Part shown: piece by piece, positions 37,197-45,681 of the stretch | Layout of the letters: each line of letters starts with the position of its first letter | Numbering within the stretch: position 1 is the first letter of the stretch | Source of the DNA: Kitasatospora paranensis | Lineage (GTDB): Bacteria > Actinomycetota > Actinomycetes > Streptomycetales > Streptomycetaceae | Reading direction: 5' to 3' | Length of the DNA: 64,000 nt | NCBI RefSeq assembly: GCF_039544005.1 | Contig: NZ_BAABKV010000001.1 | Coordinates: 4,340,001-4,404,000 of the forward strand | Made by a program: the position numbers and the translations under genes | Notes under the pieces: generated by a model | What the model saw: the letters and a program-made list of their open reading frames with translations, nothing else | What the model was told of the DNA's origin: nothing | The model's database searches: none

Positions 37197-38144
37197 TCAC
37201 TCGTCCTCGACGATCTCCGCGTCGACGATCTCCGTCCCGTCGGCGAGGGCCTGCGGGGCGCTCTCGACGGCGGTGCCCCGGCGGGTGTTGGCAGCGGCGC
37301 CGAGGTCGAGGAAGGCGGGCAGCGTGAGGGCGCCGTACCGCTCGTTCATGGCGGCCGCGAGCGCCTCGGCGTCGTGCGGGTGGGCGGCCAGTGCCCGGTC
37401 GAAGTCCTGCAGGTACTCGCCGGTGAAGGCGAGCACGCGCAGCGCGTCGTCGTCGGCGCCCGGGGCACGGTGCCCGGCGATGACCCGGTCGACGCCGAGG
37501 TCGGCGATCCGCGCCAGGTTGTGCGCCCAGTCGATGCGCTGGTACGGGCCGGTGTCGGCCGTCCAGAGGTGGGTGCCGTTGGCGGCGAAGTCGCCGGCGA
37601 TCACGGTGCGGAGCGCCGGGATGTGGACGACGGTCGAGTCCTCGCAGTCGCCCTGCCCGAGCGGCAGTACCCGGATCACCTGCTGGTCGATCATCAGTGG
37701 CTGGGGCAGCAGCGGGGCGGGCAGCAACGGCTGGTCGGGGATGTCGGCGCCGTACACGGGCTTCCACTCGGCGACCTTGGCGGCCCCGGTGCGGGCGATG
37801 CCGTCGACGACGGCCGGGGCGGCGAGCAGCTGCGCCTCGGGGAAGAGCCGCAGCACCTCCTCGGCGCCGAAGTAGTGGTCGGGGTGCTGGTGGGTGATGA
37901 CGACGGCGAGCAGCCGGCGGCCCTTGCCGGCGATCCATTCGGCGAGCTCGCGGCCGGCGCTGCGGGTGAGCTGGGCGTCGACCAGGATCGCCGCGGTCTC
38001 GCCCATGATCAGGACGGAGGTGGCGAAGAACCCGGTCTCCGGCCCGGTGAAGACGTCGATCTCCAGCGGCCGGGGGCCCGGATGCCCGTGCCCGTGGGCC
38101 GCGCGGTGGGGGCCGGCGGGCTCGTCGGGCGGGTTGGGCGTCAC
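37197..38144 (-). CDS. MBL-fold metallo-hydrolase
   Basis: 315 residues. The metallo-beta-lactamase motif is HQHPDH at 85-90 (THQHPDHYFG) and later histidines occur in the AGDFAANGTHLW and AGHRAP segments, giving the di-metal set. The N-terminal 25 residues are His/Gly/Pro-rich (AAHGHGHPGPRP), which could bind metal. The SDSA-type linkage is absent. The family covers thioesterases, lactonases and glyoxalase-like enzymes; the substrate is undetermined. GTG 38142-38144 is preceded by AGGGAG. It lies upstream of mobA on the same strand (39-bp gap). Confidence 0.88.
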   Translation of the reverse strand: MTPNPPDEPAGPHRAAHGHGHPGPRPLEIDVFTGPETGFFATSVLIMGETAAILVDAQLTRSAGRELAEWIAGKGRRLLAVVITHQHPDHYFGAEEVLRLFPEAQLLAAPAVVDGIARTGAAKVAEWKPVYGADIPDQPLLPAPLLPQPLMIDQQVIRVLPLGQGDCEDSTVVHIPALRTVIAGDFAANGTHLWTADTGPYQRIDWAHNLARIADLGVDRVIAGHRAPGADDDALRVLAFTGEYLQDFDRALAAHPHDAEALAAAMNERYGALTLPAFLDLGAAANTRRGTAVESAPQALADGTEIVDAEIVEDE

Positions 38145-38284
38145 GTGGGCTCCCTGGTCGGCGGGGCGGCCCGGGGCGGGCCGCTCGTCCGTACCAGCTT
38201 GGAAGGTGCCGCGGCCGATCGCCGGTCAGACACGCCCGGGCGGGTGGCCGCGGCCACCGGCCCGGGCGACGCCGTCGTGGCTGC

Positions 38285-38932
38285 TCAGGCCGCGAGGCGG
38301 GCGCTGACGGCCTTGGCCCTGGCCGCCGCCTCGTCGTGCGCCTTGGCCTTGGAGGCGTCGGCCGCCTCGATGAAGTCGGCGAGCGCGGGGTTCACCCGGG
38401 CCAGGGTGAACTCGGGCAGCACGAAGTCGACCTCCAGGCCGAGCATGCCGGTCAGCACCTTCTCCAGGTAGGTGGTGACGAACTCGAAGCTCTCCCGCGG
38501 GCTGCCCGGACCGTACGAACCGCCCCGGGCGGAGACCACGGTGACCGGGGTGCCGGCCGCGGAGGGCTGCTCGCCGGCGGTGCGGCCCATCAGGATCACC
38601 TGGTCCAGCCAGGCCTTGAGGCTGGAGGGGATCGTGAAGTTGTACATGGGGGTGCCGATGACGACGGCGTCGGCCTGCTCCAGCTCGGTGATCAGGCGGT
38701 CGCGCAGCTCGTGCGCGGCCTGCTGCTCAGGGCTGCGGTGCTCCGACGGGACGAAGCCCGCGGTGATGCCGGCCGCGTCCAGGTGCGGGATGTTCTCGGC
38801 CGCGAGGTCGCGGTAGATCACGGTGCCGCCGGGGTTCTGGGCCTCCCACTCGGCACGGAAGGTCGCGGAGACCTCGCGGGAGACGGAGCCCTCGGCGAGC
38901 GCGGACGAGTCGATGTGCAGCAGCGTGGGCAT
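38285..38932 (-). CDS. azoR: FMN-dependent NADH-azoreductase / quinone reductase
   Basis: 215 residues, normal length. Flavodoxin-like fold with the FMN-binding loop LHIDSSALAEGSVSREV at the start, the family motif GTPMYNFTIPSSLKAWLDQV near 95-113, and SARGGSYGPGSP near 135. AzoR reduces azo dyes and, physiologically, quinones by two electrons and protects against thiol-reactive quinones. It is divergent from an HxlR-type regulator with one conserved N-terminal Cys, a pairing known for quinone-responsive control in Bacillus (YodB/azoR1). Start ATG 38930-38932 has AAGGGAGG upstream. Confidence 0.95.
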   Translation of the reverse strand: MPTLLHIDSSALAEGSVSREVSATFRAEWEAQNPGGTVIYRDLAAENIPHLDAAGITAGFVPSEHRSPEQQAAHELRDRLITELEQADAVVIGTPMYNFTIPSSLKAWLDQVILMGRTAGEQPSAAGTPVTVVSARGGSYGPGSPRESFEFVTTYLEKVLTGMLGLEVDFVLPEFTLARVNPALADFIEAADASKAKAHDEAAARAKAVSARLAA

Positions 38933-38951
38933 GACATGCCTCCCTTTCGAT

Positions 38952-39012
38952 AGTGACTGCAGCTTGGTGCGCAGCTTCGTAAACAGTAGCAGCTTACTTT
39001 TTATTAGTCACT
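38952..39012. promoter_or_regulatory. Putative HxlR operator in the azoR / hxlR intergenic region
   Basis: An inverted repeat pairs AGTGACT (38952-38958) with AGTCACT (39006-39012). Between them GCAGCTT occurs three times (38959, 38971, 38989). The stretch 38978-39006 is strikingly AT-rich for this genome and should hold both promoters. Confidence 0.6.
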
Positions 39013-39037
39013 GGCGCGAGGGCAGTACCCTGGTGGC

Positions 39038-39397
39038 ATGGCGCAGGAAACAGCACCGGCCCAAGCGGCCTGTACCGGGGTGGACCACGGCATCACCCGG
39101 GTCTTCGCGCTGCTCGGCAAGCGCTGGACGGGCCTGGTGGTCGCCGTCCTCGGACACGGCCCCGCCCACTTCGCCGAGCTCCGCCGTGCCATCCCCGGAA
39201 TCAGCGAACGCATGCTCTCCGACCGGCTCACCGAGCTCGCCGAGGCCGGCCTCGTCCTGCGCGAGGTCGACGACGGCCCGCCGCTGCGCGTCCGCTACCA
39301 GCTCACCGAATCCGGCTGCGCCCTCGGCCCCGCCATGACGGAGCTGCGCACCTGGGCCGAACACCACCTGCCCGCCCTGCCGCCCGGCTCCTGCTGA
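39038..39397 (+). CDS. HxlR-family transcriptional regulator
   Basis: 119 residues, a single winged helix-turn-helix: ITRVFALLGKRWTGLVV, then FAELRRAIPGISERMLSDRLTELAEAGLVLREV, matching the HxlR pattern. Cys12 sits at the family's conserved N-terminal position, the sensing thiol in YodB-like redox regulators; another Cys is the last residue and one lies near 93. It probably represses azoR and itself until quinones or diamide-like electrophiles modify the cysteine. Divergent from azoR with the operator candidate between them. The ATG at 39038 is the only start before the domain. Confidence 0.93.
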   Translation: MAQETAPAQAACTGVDHGITRVFALLGKRWTGLVVAVLGHGPAHFAELRRAIPGISERMLSDRLTELAEAGLVLREVDDGPPLRVRYQLTESGCALGPAMTELRTWAEHHLPALPPGSC

Positions 39398-39420
39398 CGC
39401 ATCCGGCCGCGCGCACGACG

Positions 39421-39480
39421 AAGCGCCCCGCCGCACCATCCGGTTGACGACACGTCAACCAGGAGTGCGGCGGGGCGCTT
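39421..39480. terminator. Compound hairpin terminator between converging genes
   Basis: A 16-bp outer stem (39421-39436 with 39465-39480) encloses a smaller 8-bp hairpin (39442-39449 with 39453-39460). A short T run follows on the + strand, serving the HxlR gene; the leftward glycosyltransferase stop is at 39501. Confidence 0.85.
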
Positions 39481-39500
39481 TCGGCTTCGCCCTGCGGGAG

Positions 39501-40270
39501 TTACTTCGCCCGGTTCTTCCCGGTGAGCTTGTTGAGGCGGTCGGTGATGCCCCAGCCGGTGACGCGCAGGAGGGCTTCGAAGACGATGTTGCGGCTCATC
39601 TTGGAGGCGCCGTGCTCGCGCTCGACGAAGGTGATCGGGACTTCGGCGACCTTGAAGCCGGCCTTGACGGTGCGCCAGGCGAGGTCGACCTGGAAGCAGT
39701 AGCCGGCAGAGGCGACCTCGTCCATGCCGAGGCCGAGGAGGGTCTCCTTGCGGAAGGCGCGGTAGCCGCCGGTGACGTCCTTGATCGGGACGCCGAGCAT
39801 CAGGCGGGAGTAGAGCGAGCCGCCGCGGGAGATCAGCAGGCGGGACTTGGGCCAGTTGACGACCTCGCCGCCGGGCACCCAGCGCGAGCCGAGGACGAGG
39901 TCGGCGCCGCGCAGCGCGGTGAGCAGCCGGGGAGTTCCTCGGGCTGGTGGGAGCCGTCGGCGTCCATCTCGACGAGGACGGCGTAGCCCTCGTCGATGCC
40001 CCAGCGGAAGCCGGCCAGGTAGGCGGCGCCGAGGCCTTCCTTGCCCTTGCGGTGCAGGACGCGGACGTGGGCGTCGTCGGTGGCGAGCTTGTCGGCGAGG
40101 TCGCCGGTGCCGTCCGGGCTGTTGTCGTCCGCGACCAGGACGTGCGCCTCCGGGACCGCGGCACGGACCCGGGACACGATCCGCTCGATGTTCTCGGCCT
40201 CGTTGTACGTCGGGATGATCACCAGCACCTTGCCAAGATCGGCGAAGGTGCTCTCCTCGGGGGCAGTCAC
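39501..40270 (-). pseudogene. Polyprenol-phosphate mannosyltransferase (GT2, Ppm/DPM-like), frameshifted as read
   Basis: The repaired protein is 256 residues. GT-A fold motifs: VLVIIPTYNEAENIERIV at the start, VADDNSPDGTGDLADKL, and VEMDADGSHQPEEL with the DxD pair. The second half, restored by one G in 39929-39932, has GSRWVPGGEVVNWPKSRLL and ITFVEREHGASKMS. The enzyme makes polyprenyl-phosphate-mannose from GDP-mannose as donor for protein O-mannosylation and lipoglycans. The divergent manB and downstream manA supply the mannose-1-phosphate side. GTG 40268-40270 is the start with GAAAGG upstream. No TM segment, so it resembles the soluble catalytic domain of Ppm1. Confidence 0.88.
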
Positions 40271-40625
40271 GTCAGAGCCTTTCGGAACAACGGGAAGGAT
40301 GCGGCGAGACCGCAGCCGACGGCGGATCGGAATCGCGCGAGGCGGCGACAGGGCCCGGGACCGGCAGACGCCCCGGGAAATCGGATCGTACAACGTCCGC
40401 GCGACCGCCCCGGCCGCCGGGGTCGGCGGCCACCGGCCACCAGGTAGTCTCGGCACCACCAGCACACCCGTGGGTCGCGCAGCAACCGGTCGCTCGCGCC
40501 CGGCACCGTTCACACCGCACCCGTCCACCCGACGGCGCACCGGACGACGGCGCCGGAGCCTGCCCGCGCCGGGTGTCGAACGACAGCGTGCGGCACGGAC
40601 CGCACCGACGAGGGTGGGAGCCCCC
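40271..40625. other. Divergent region between the mannosyltransferase and manB
   Basis: 355 bases of very high GC. It must contain both divergent promoters, but I see no strong palindrome or tandem repeat. A long rightward frame from 40041 enters manB, yet its residues upstream of 40626 are not conserved-looking. Confidence 0.4.
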
Positions 40626-42017
40626 ATGCGGGATCTGAGTGACCTGGTGAAGGCGTACGACGTCCGGGGTGTGGTGCCGGATCAGTGGGACGAGTCGTTG
40701 GCGTTCGCGTTCGGTGCGGCCTTCGTGCGGGTGGTGGGCGCCTCGGCCGTGGTGGTCGGGCACGACATGCGTCCGTCCTCGCCGGGTCTGACCCGGGCGT
40801 TCGCGCTGGGTGCGGCCTCCTACGGGGCCGACGTGGTGGAGATCGGGCTGTGCTCGACGGACCAGCTGTACTACGCGTCGGGCTCGCTGGACCTGCCGGG
40901 CGCGATGTTCACGGCGTCGCACAACCCGGCGCAGTACAACGGGATCAAGCTGTGCCGGGCGGGTGCGGCCCCGGTGGGCCAGGACACCGGCCTCTCGGAG
41001 ATCCGGGAGCTGGTGGAGTCGTGGTGCGGTGAGGACGGGACCGTGTCCGTGCCGGCGGCGCCGGCGGGCACCGTGACCGGGGAGCTGTCCGCGCGAGAGA
41101 CCCTGGACGGGTACGCGGCGCACCTGCGGTCGCTGGTCGACCTGACGGACATCCGGCCGCTGAAGGTGGCGGTGGACGCGGGCAACGGGATGGGCGGGCA
41201 CACGGTGCCGACCGTGCTGGCCGGGCTGCCGCTGGACGTCGTCCCGATGTACTTCGAGCTGGACGGCACCTTCCCCAACCACGAGGCGAACCCGCTGGAC
41301 CCGAAGAACCTCGTGGACCTGCAGGCGAAGGTCCGGGAGGTCGGCGCGGACATCGGCCTGGCCTTCGACGGGGACGCCGACCGCTGCTTCGTCGTGGACG
41401 AGCGCGGCGAGCCGGTGTCGCCGTCGGCGATCACCGCGCTCGTCGCCGAGCGCGAGATCGTCCGGGCCCGGGCCGCGGGCGAGGAGCGGCCGACCGTCAT
41501 CCACAACCTGATCACCTCGTGGACGGTCCCGCAGATCGTCTCCGACCTGGGCGCGGTGCCGGTGCGGACCCGGGTGGGCCACTCCTTCATCAAGCAGGAG
41601 ATGGCGCGCACGGACGCGGTGTTCGGCGGGGAGCACTCGGCGCACTACTACTTCCGGGACTTCTGGCGGGCCGACACCGGGATGCTCGCGGCGCTGCACG
41701 TGCTGGCCGCGCTGGGCGGGCAGGAGCGGCCGCTGTCCGAGCTGTGCGCGCGCTACGACCGGTACGCGGCGTCGGGCGAGATCAACTCGACGGTGGCGGA
41801 CCAGGCGGCCCGCACCGAGGCCGTCCGCGCCGTGTACGGCGGCCTGGACGGGGTGAGCACCGACGAGCTGGACGGTCTGACCGTGGCCGGCGACGACTGG
41901 TGGTTCAACCTCCGGGCGTCCAACACCGAGCCGCTGCTGCGGCTGAACGTCGAGGCCAAGGACCCGGCCCGGATGGCGGAGCTCCGCGACGCCGTCCTCG
42001 CCATCGTCCGCGCCTGA
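40626..42017 (+). CDS. manB: Phosphomannomutase/phosphoglucomutase
   Basis: 463 residues, alpha-D-phosphohexomutase fold. The active-site phosphoserine is Ser98 in GAMFTASHNPAQYNGIK; the metal loop DGDADR is at 248-253; the sugar-binding EHSAHYYF loop (GGEHSAHYYFRDF) and the C-terminal phosphate loop RASNTEPLLRLN are intact. It interconverts mannose-6-phosphate and mannose-1-phosphate for GDP-mannose. I chose the ATG at 40626 because GGGTGGGAG precedes it and MRDLSDLVKAYDVRG opens the domain. manA follows 142 bp downstream; the divergent mannosyltransferase uses the end product. Confidence 0.96.
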   Translation: MRDLSDLVKAYDVRGVVPDQWDESLAFAFGAAFVRVVGASAVVVGHDMRPSSPGLTRAFALGAASYGADVVEIGLCSTDQLYYASGSLDLPGAMFTASHNPAQYNGIKLCRAGAAPVGQDTGLSEIRELVESWCGEDGTVSVPAAPAGTVTGELSARETLDGYAAHLRSLVDLTDIRPLKVAVDAGNGMGGHTVPTVLAGLPLDVVPMYFELDGTFPNHEANPLDPKNLVDLQAKVREVGADIGLAFDGDADRCFVVDERGEPVSPSAITALVAEREIVRARAAGEERPTVIHNLITSWTVPQIVSDLGAVPVRTRVGHSFIKQEMARTDAVFGGEHSAHYYFRDFWRADTGMLAALHVLAALGGQERPLSELCARYDRYAASGEINSTVADQAARTEAVRAVYGGLDGVSTDELDGLTVAGDDWWFNLRASNTEPLLRLNVEAKDPARMAELRDAVLAIVRA

Positions 42018-42159
42018 CACCCACGGAGGGCGGGTCGGCGTGCTCCGCACCGGAGCGCACCGGCCCGCCTTCCGCCGTACTCGATCCGTCCACCGCGCTC
42101 GACTAGAGTCGGCGGTTCCACACCGCCCGGTGCCCACGGAACAGCGAGGACCGAACCCC

Positions 42160-43353
42160 ATGGACAGGCTGCGCAACACCGTCCGCCCCTATGCCTGGGG
42201 TTCCACCACCGCCATCCCCGCGCTGCTGGGGACCGAGCCCGACGGCGAGCCGCAGGCCGAGATGTGGATCGGCGCCCACCCCGGCGCCCCCTCGCGCACC
42301 GAGCGCGGCGACGCCGCCGGCACCCTCGCCGACCTGATCGCCGCCGACCCGCAGGCCGAGCTCGGCCCCGCCGCCGTCGCCAAGTTCGGCACCGCGCTGC
42401 CGTTCCTGCTCAAGGTGCTGGCCGCCGGCCTGCCGCTCTCCATCCAGGCCCACCCCACCCGGGCCCAGGCCCGGGCCGGCCACGCCGCCGAGGAGGCCGC
42501 CGGCATCCCGGTGGACGCCCCGCACCGCAACTACAAGGACACCAACCACAAGCCGGAACTCATCTGCGCCCTGGACGAGTTCGAAGGCCTCTGCGGATTC
42601 CGCCGGCCCGCCGACGCGGCCGCCCTGATGTCCTCGCTCGACGTCGCCGAGCTCGCACCGCTGATCGACGTGCTGCGGACCAAGCCGGAGCGCGAGGCCC
42701 TCGCCCACGTCCTCGCCGCCGTCCTGTCGATGAAGGGCGGCAAGGCCGAACGGACGGTCGCCGCGGTCGCCCGGGCGATCGAGGACGCCGCACCCGGCGA
42801 CCCGACCGGCGCCCTCGCCGGATACGCCTTCGCCGCCCGGGAGTTCCCCGGCGACACCGGCCTGATCGCCGCGCTGCTGCTCAACTTCGTCCGCCTGCAG
42901 CCCGGCGAGGCCCTCTACCTGGGCGCCGGCATCCCGCACGCCTACCTGCGCGGCACCGGCGTCGAGATCATGGCCAACTCCGACAACGTGCTGCGCGCCG
43001 GCCTCACCCCCAAGCACGTCGACATCCCCGAACTGCTGCGCGTCGTCGACTTCCGGGCCACCGATCCGGACGTCCTCCGGCCCGCGGCCGCCACCGACGG
43101 CGAGCACCGCTACCCCGTCCCGATCGACGAGTTCAGCCTCTCCCGTTACACCCTCGGCGAGCACCCCGCCGTCCTGTCCGGCGACGCCCCGCAGATCCTG
43201 CTCTGCACCGACGGCACGGCCACCCTCACGGCCGCCGACGGCACCGCCCTGGCCCTGGCCCGCGGCGAGTCGGCGTTCCTGCCCGCCGGCGGCACCCCCA
43301 CCACGCTCGCCGGGCCCGGCGCCACCGTCTTCCGGGCCTCCGTCACCCTCTGA
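42160..43353 (+). CDS. manA: Mannose-6-phosphate isomerase, class I
   Basis: 397 residues. Cupin fold with zinc ligands in the motifs LSIQAHPT (Gln and His), NHKPELICAL (Glu) and LGAGIPHAYLRGTGVEIMANSDNVLRAG (His), which also contains the family signature. It converts fructose-6-phosphate to mannose-6-phosphate, feeding manB. ATG 42160 gives MDRLRNTVRPYAWGS, the typical start; an in-frame extension to 42040 is unlikely. In S. coelicolor, from memory, one or two small genes lie between manB and manA; here they are directly consecutive. Confidence 0.95.
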   Translation: MDRLRNTVRPYAWGSTTAIPALLGTEPDGEPQAEMWIGAHPGAPSRTERGDAAGTLADLIAADPQAELGPAAVAKFGTALPFLLKVLAAGLPLSIQAHPTRAQARAGHAAEEAAGIPVDAPHRNYKDTNHKPELICALDEFEGLCGFRRPADAAALMSSLDVAELAPLIDVLRTKPEREALAHVLAAVLSMKGGKAERTVAAVARAIEDAAPGDPTGALAGYAFAAREFPGDTGLIAALLLNFVRLQPGEALYLGAGIPHAYLRGTGVEIMANSDNVLRAGLTPKHVDIPELLRVVDFRATDPDVLRPAAATDGEHRYPVPIDEFSLSRYTLGEHPAVLSGDAPQILLCTDGTATLTAADGTALALARGESAFLPAGGTPTTLAGPGATVFRASVTL

Positions 43354-43394
43354 CCTCGCCGCGGAGCGCGCGGCCGCCGGCCGCCCGGCCGTCA

Positions 43395-43417
43395 GCCTGG
43401 GATCGCCGATCCCAGGC
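43395..43417. promoter_or_regulatory. 10-bp perfect inverted repeat upstream of the oxidoreductase gene
   Basis: GCCTGGGATC and GATCCCAGGC separated by GCC. It lies 42 bp past the manA stop and about 97 bp ahead of the next start. It may be an operator or a manA terminator; no T run follows. Confidence 0.5.
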
Positions 43418-43513
43418 CGATCCTTCCTCTCCCCCGCCGTCGGGCCCGGTGGAAACCTCGAACCACGCCACCCGGTCGAGGATTTCACCCGATCGGCGAC
43501 AGAGAGGGACACC

Positions 43514-44434
43514 ATGCGCGCCATCACCGTCACCACCTACGGCGGCCCCGAGCGGGCCGAGCTCGCCGAGACCGAACTTCCCGTCCCCGGGCCCGGCGAG
43601 ATCCGGATCCGCAACCTCGCCTCCTCCGTGCACCCCGCCGACCTCGTCGTCCGGTCCGGCGTCCTGGCCGCGGTGCTCGGCGCACCGCCGTTCCGGCTCG
43701 GCTGGGACGTGTCCGGCACCGTCGACGCACTCGGCGACGGAACCACGGGATTCGGCGTCGGCGAGCAGGTCGTCGGGCTGTCGCACTGGTTCGCCTCCCG
43801 GAACGGCACCCACGCCGAGTACGTCGTGCTGCCCGCCCACCAGCTCGCCCCCGCACCGGCCGGTGTCCCGGCGACCACAGCGGCGGCCCTCCCGCTCAAC
43901 GGGCTCGCCGCCCTCCAGGCCGTCGACCGCACCGGCCTCACCGCCGGCGGCACCCTCGTCGTCACCGGGGCCGCCGGCAAGCTCGGCCACCTGGTCACCC
44001 AGCTGGCGGTCGACCGCGGCCTGCGCGTCCTCGCCGTCGCGGACCCCCGCGACCGTGACCACCTCACCGCCCTGGGAGCCGAGTTCGTCGCACGGGGCGA
44101 CGACGCCGCCGAGGCCCTGCGCCGGCTCGTCCCCGAGGGTGCCGACGCCGCCGTCGACACCGCGCAGGTCGGTGCCCCGCTGCTGGCCGCCCTGCGCGAC
44201 GGCGCGGTCCTCGTCGCCGTCCGCCCGTCGGCGCCCGTGGCCGAGCGCGGCATCGACATCGCCGTCCTGGACGTCGCCCCCGACGGCGCGGCACTGGGCC
44301 GCCTCGCCGAGTTGGTCGCCGAAGGGCGGCTCGTCCTGCGGATCGACTCCGTGCACGACCTCTCCGCGGCGGCGGCCGCCCACGCCCGGCTGGAGGCCGG
44401 CGGGACCCGTGGCGCAGTCGTCCTGACGCTGTGA
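43514..44434 (+). CDS. NADP-dependent MDR-family oxidoreductase
   Basis: 306 residues. MDR superfamily without catalytic zinc ligands: MRAITVTTYGGPERAELAETE, NLASSVHPADLVVRSG, GWDVSGTVDALG, and the nucleotide loop VVTGAAGKLGHLVTQLA. It resembles quinone oxidoreductases and the AdhP-like alkenal reductases. Substrate unknown. GAGAGGGAC lies eight bases ahead of the ATG at 43514. A palindrome upstream could be its operator. A membrane-protein gene follows 35 bp later on the same strand and may be cotranscribed. No other paralogue relation than to the quinone oxidoreductase at 32880 is evident. Confidence 0.88.
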   Translation: MRAITVTTYGGPERAELAETELPVPGPGEIRIRNLASSVHPADLVVRSGVLAAVLGAPPFRLGWDVSGTVDALGDGTTGFGVGEQVVGLSHWFASRNGTHAEYVVLPAHQLAPAPAGVPATTAAALPLNGLAALQAVDRTGLTAGGTLVVTGAAGKLGHLVTQLAVDRGLRVLAVADPRDRDHLTALGAEFVARGDDAAEALRRLVPEGADAAVDTAQVGAPLLAALRDGAVLVAVRPSAPVAERGIDIAVLDVAPDGAALGRLAELVAEGRLVLRIDSVHDLSAAAAAHARLEAGGTRGAVVLTL

Positions 44435-44469
44435 CCCCCGTCCGGTCCGCCGCACCGTAGGGTCGCCGC

Positions 44470-45620
44470 ATGCTGTCAGGCCCCCTGCTGGTCGATGCGA
44501 CCGCCGCAGCCTCCACCGTCGCCGCCCTCGCCGTCGCCCCACGGCTGCCCGCCCGCGGACCGGCCCCCACCGAGGGCCGGTCCGGGCGCCGGGCACCGGG
44601 CCCGGGCGCGGTGCTGGCCGCCGTCACCGCACTGATCTACCTCAACCAACTGCTGTTCACCGTGTACGTCCTGCGGGTGCGCGACGGCGACCCGGGCTTC
44701 ATCGCGCGCTACCTGCCGCCCGGCTGGTTCGCCCTGGCCGACCACGACCGGGCCATCGGGTGGATCGCCGCCCACACCCCGGCACCGCAGCTGCTCGCCC
44801 CGACCGTGCTCCGGGTCCAGGCCTTCCTCGAACTCCCCTTCGTGCTGCTGATGTTCATGACCCTGGTGCGGCTGCTCGACCCGGCGCTGCACCGCCGGCT
44901 GGGCACCTCGCCGCTGATCCCGCTCGCCGCGGGGTCGTACACCGCCGTGTTCTGCACCGTCGAGTGGGGCCTCCACAACCCGTACACCGGGCAGGACATC
45001 GCGATCCGGATCGCCTCCGCCCTGGCCACCCCGCCCCTGATCCGCGCCCTGGCCCGCCGGGACGACTCCCCGGCCGGCCGGCCACCACCCGCGGCCTGCT
45101 GCTGTTCGGCGCCGCACTGTGGGCGGTCGGCCACCTCGTCCTGGACGTCTACGACACGGCCCTGCTCTACAACCTCGGGCACCTGCCCGGTCGGCTGCCC
45201 GGCATGCTGACCGCCCTGGCCGTGCTCGCCGCCGTCCGGCTCGTCGGCCGCCGGCCGGACCGGTCCGACGCGGGCCCCGCGGTGGAGTCCCTGGCCGCGG
45301 GCCTGCGGTGGACCTTCACGCTCTTCCTGGTGCCGGCCCTCGCGATTCGCTACGGCGTGGGCTTCGGCCACGTCCAGGTGTCCGGCCTCTGCGCGCTCGC
45401 CCTGCTCGCCGCGGCCGCAGCACCCGCGCTGCGCGGCCGTCCGGCCCGCGTCGGGGTGGCCCTGGCCGCCGCTGCGGCCGCGGGCCTGGCCGCCGCCGCC
45501 GTCGCGGCGCAGGCCGCCACCGGGCCGTACTACGAGACCGCCCTGCTGGCGGCGATGGCCGCGCTCCTGGTCACCGCGACGGCCACGGCCGCGGTCGCCG
45601 ACCGGGTGCTGACGCTGTAG
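44470..45620 (+). pseudogene. Multi-pass membrane protein of unknown function, frameshifted as read
   Basis: The repaired protein is 383 residues with about 10 hydrophobic segments, beginning with VDATAAASTVAALAVAP and followed by VLAAVTALIYLNQLLFTVYVL. The middle contains ELPFVLLMFMTLVRLLDP. The second half, after repair of C4 at 45068-45071, starts RPATTRGLLLFGAALWAVGHLVLD and ends AVADRVLTL. No signature motif or catalytic pattern was recognised. The length of 384 codons fits a single base loss exactly. Located downstream of the MDR oxidoreductase. Confidence 0.75.
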
Positions 45621-45681
45621 GGCGCCGCGGCTGGTGTCATGGAGCGCAGCTCCGGGCAGGGGTTCTTGCGCTGCACCTGTC

